A stretch of DNA of 43,519 nt from Acidobacteriaceae bacterium (GTDB lineage Bacteria > Acidobacteriota > Terriglobia > Terriglobales > Acidobacteriaceae), in assembly GCA_031296355.1 (NCBI GenBank), contig JARLFX010000063.1, positions 1 to 43,519 of the forward strand, given 5' to 3'. This document shows positions 43,413-43,519 of this stretch, in pieces. Below the pieces are notes generated by a model. It had not been told where the DNA came from and did no database searches. It was given only the letters and a program-made list of their open reading frames with translations. Position numbers and translations under genes: made by a program. Each line of letters begins with the position of its first letter. Within the stretch, counting starts at the first letter, position 1.

Positions 43413-43519
43413 ATGAAAATCGCCGACGTACTCCTCCTCAACTACGACTCCGAAATCGCCTCCACCCGCCGCCTCCTCGAACTCGTTCCCGACGGCAAAG
43501 CAGATTGGCAGCCGCACAG
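43413..43519 (+). CDS. DinB-like protein (3' end missing)
   Basis: Only the first 35 codons are in the window: MKIADVLLLNYDSEIASTRR, then LLELVPDGKADWQPH. The pattern of a helix followed by a VPxxxxxWxPH segment is typical of the DinB/YfiT four-helix metalloprotein superfamily. CCCGAGG lies upstream. The call rests on a short fragment. Confidence 0.6.
   Translation, partial: MKIADVLLLNYDSEIASTRRLLELVPDGKADWQPH

Overview
The window is GC-rich, densely coded chromosomal DNA that looks like an Acidobacteriota genome (Terriglobales/Acidobacteriaceae type). The supporting signs are a VWFA-related protein of the acidobacterial family, a cupin nearly identical in motif layout to the manganese hydroxynitrile lyase known from Granulicella tundricola, a MeaB-epimerase fusion, and many short intergenic hairpin repeats with a GTCATTCTGAG-type head. 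I see no rRNA, tRNA, CRISPR array, prophage or transposase.

Layout. 1-4214 (+): end of a surface-glycan operon with two short-chain dehydrogenases, GtrA flippase, GtrB-like glycosyltransferase, GmhA isomerase and a small secreted protein. 4275-8760: a CDP-3,6-dideoxyhexose set: RfbH/DdhC on the minus strand, and RfbF/DdhA, RfbG/DdhB and a reductase/epimerase on the plus strand. 8771-10355: an AT-richer accessory patch with two small membrane proteins, repeats and a C6G12 tract. 10356-20647: an amino-sugar and peptidoglycan-salvage island: porin, secreted GH20 hexosaminidase, NagA, a BadF/MurK-like kinase, and one 1345-residue protein joining a sodium:solute symporter, an AmiE-like serine hydrolase and a NamZ (GH171) exo-muramidase. 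20707-25432 (-): a sulfite-assimilation operon (siroheme sulfite reductase, precorrin-2 dehydrogenase/ferrochelatase, SUMT, an unannotated 42-residue membrane peptide, YeiH-type exporter). It is preceded by a leader that encodes a cysteine-rich 18-residue peptide followed by an intrinsic terminator, which is a candidate cysteine attenuator.

25547-28169: AraC regulator divergent from an aldo/keto reductase and the hydroxynitrile-lyase-like cupin. 28205-35681 (-): PhoU, an aspartate-semialdehyde-dehydrogenase-like protein without its catalytic Cys, PssA and Psd (phosphatidylethanolamine synthesis), RimI and TsaB (translation), MeaB-epimerase fusion, and a secreted VWA protein. 35706-37952 (-): large multi-pass GT-C-like membrane protein. 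38270-43519 (+): DUF1015 protein; an amidase / GerMN / MurI cell-wall operon joined by ATGA overlaps; FabI; and the start of a DinB-like gene.

The most interesting signals are the transporter-amidase-muramidase fusion, the cysteine leader/terminator, the new small gene in the sulfite operon, and a repeat family whose copies vary by compensatory base changes, so that the hairpin is preserved.
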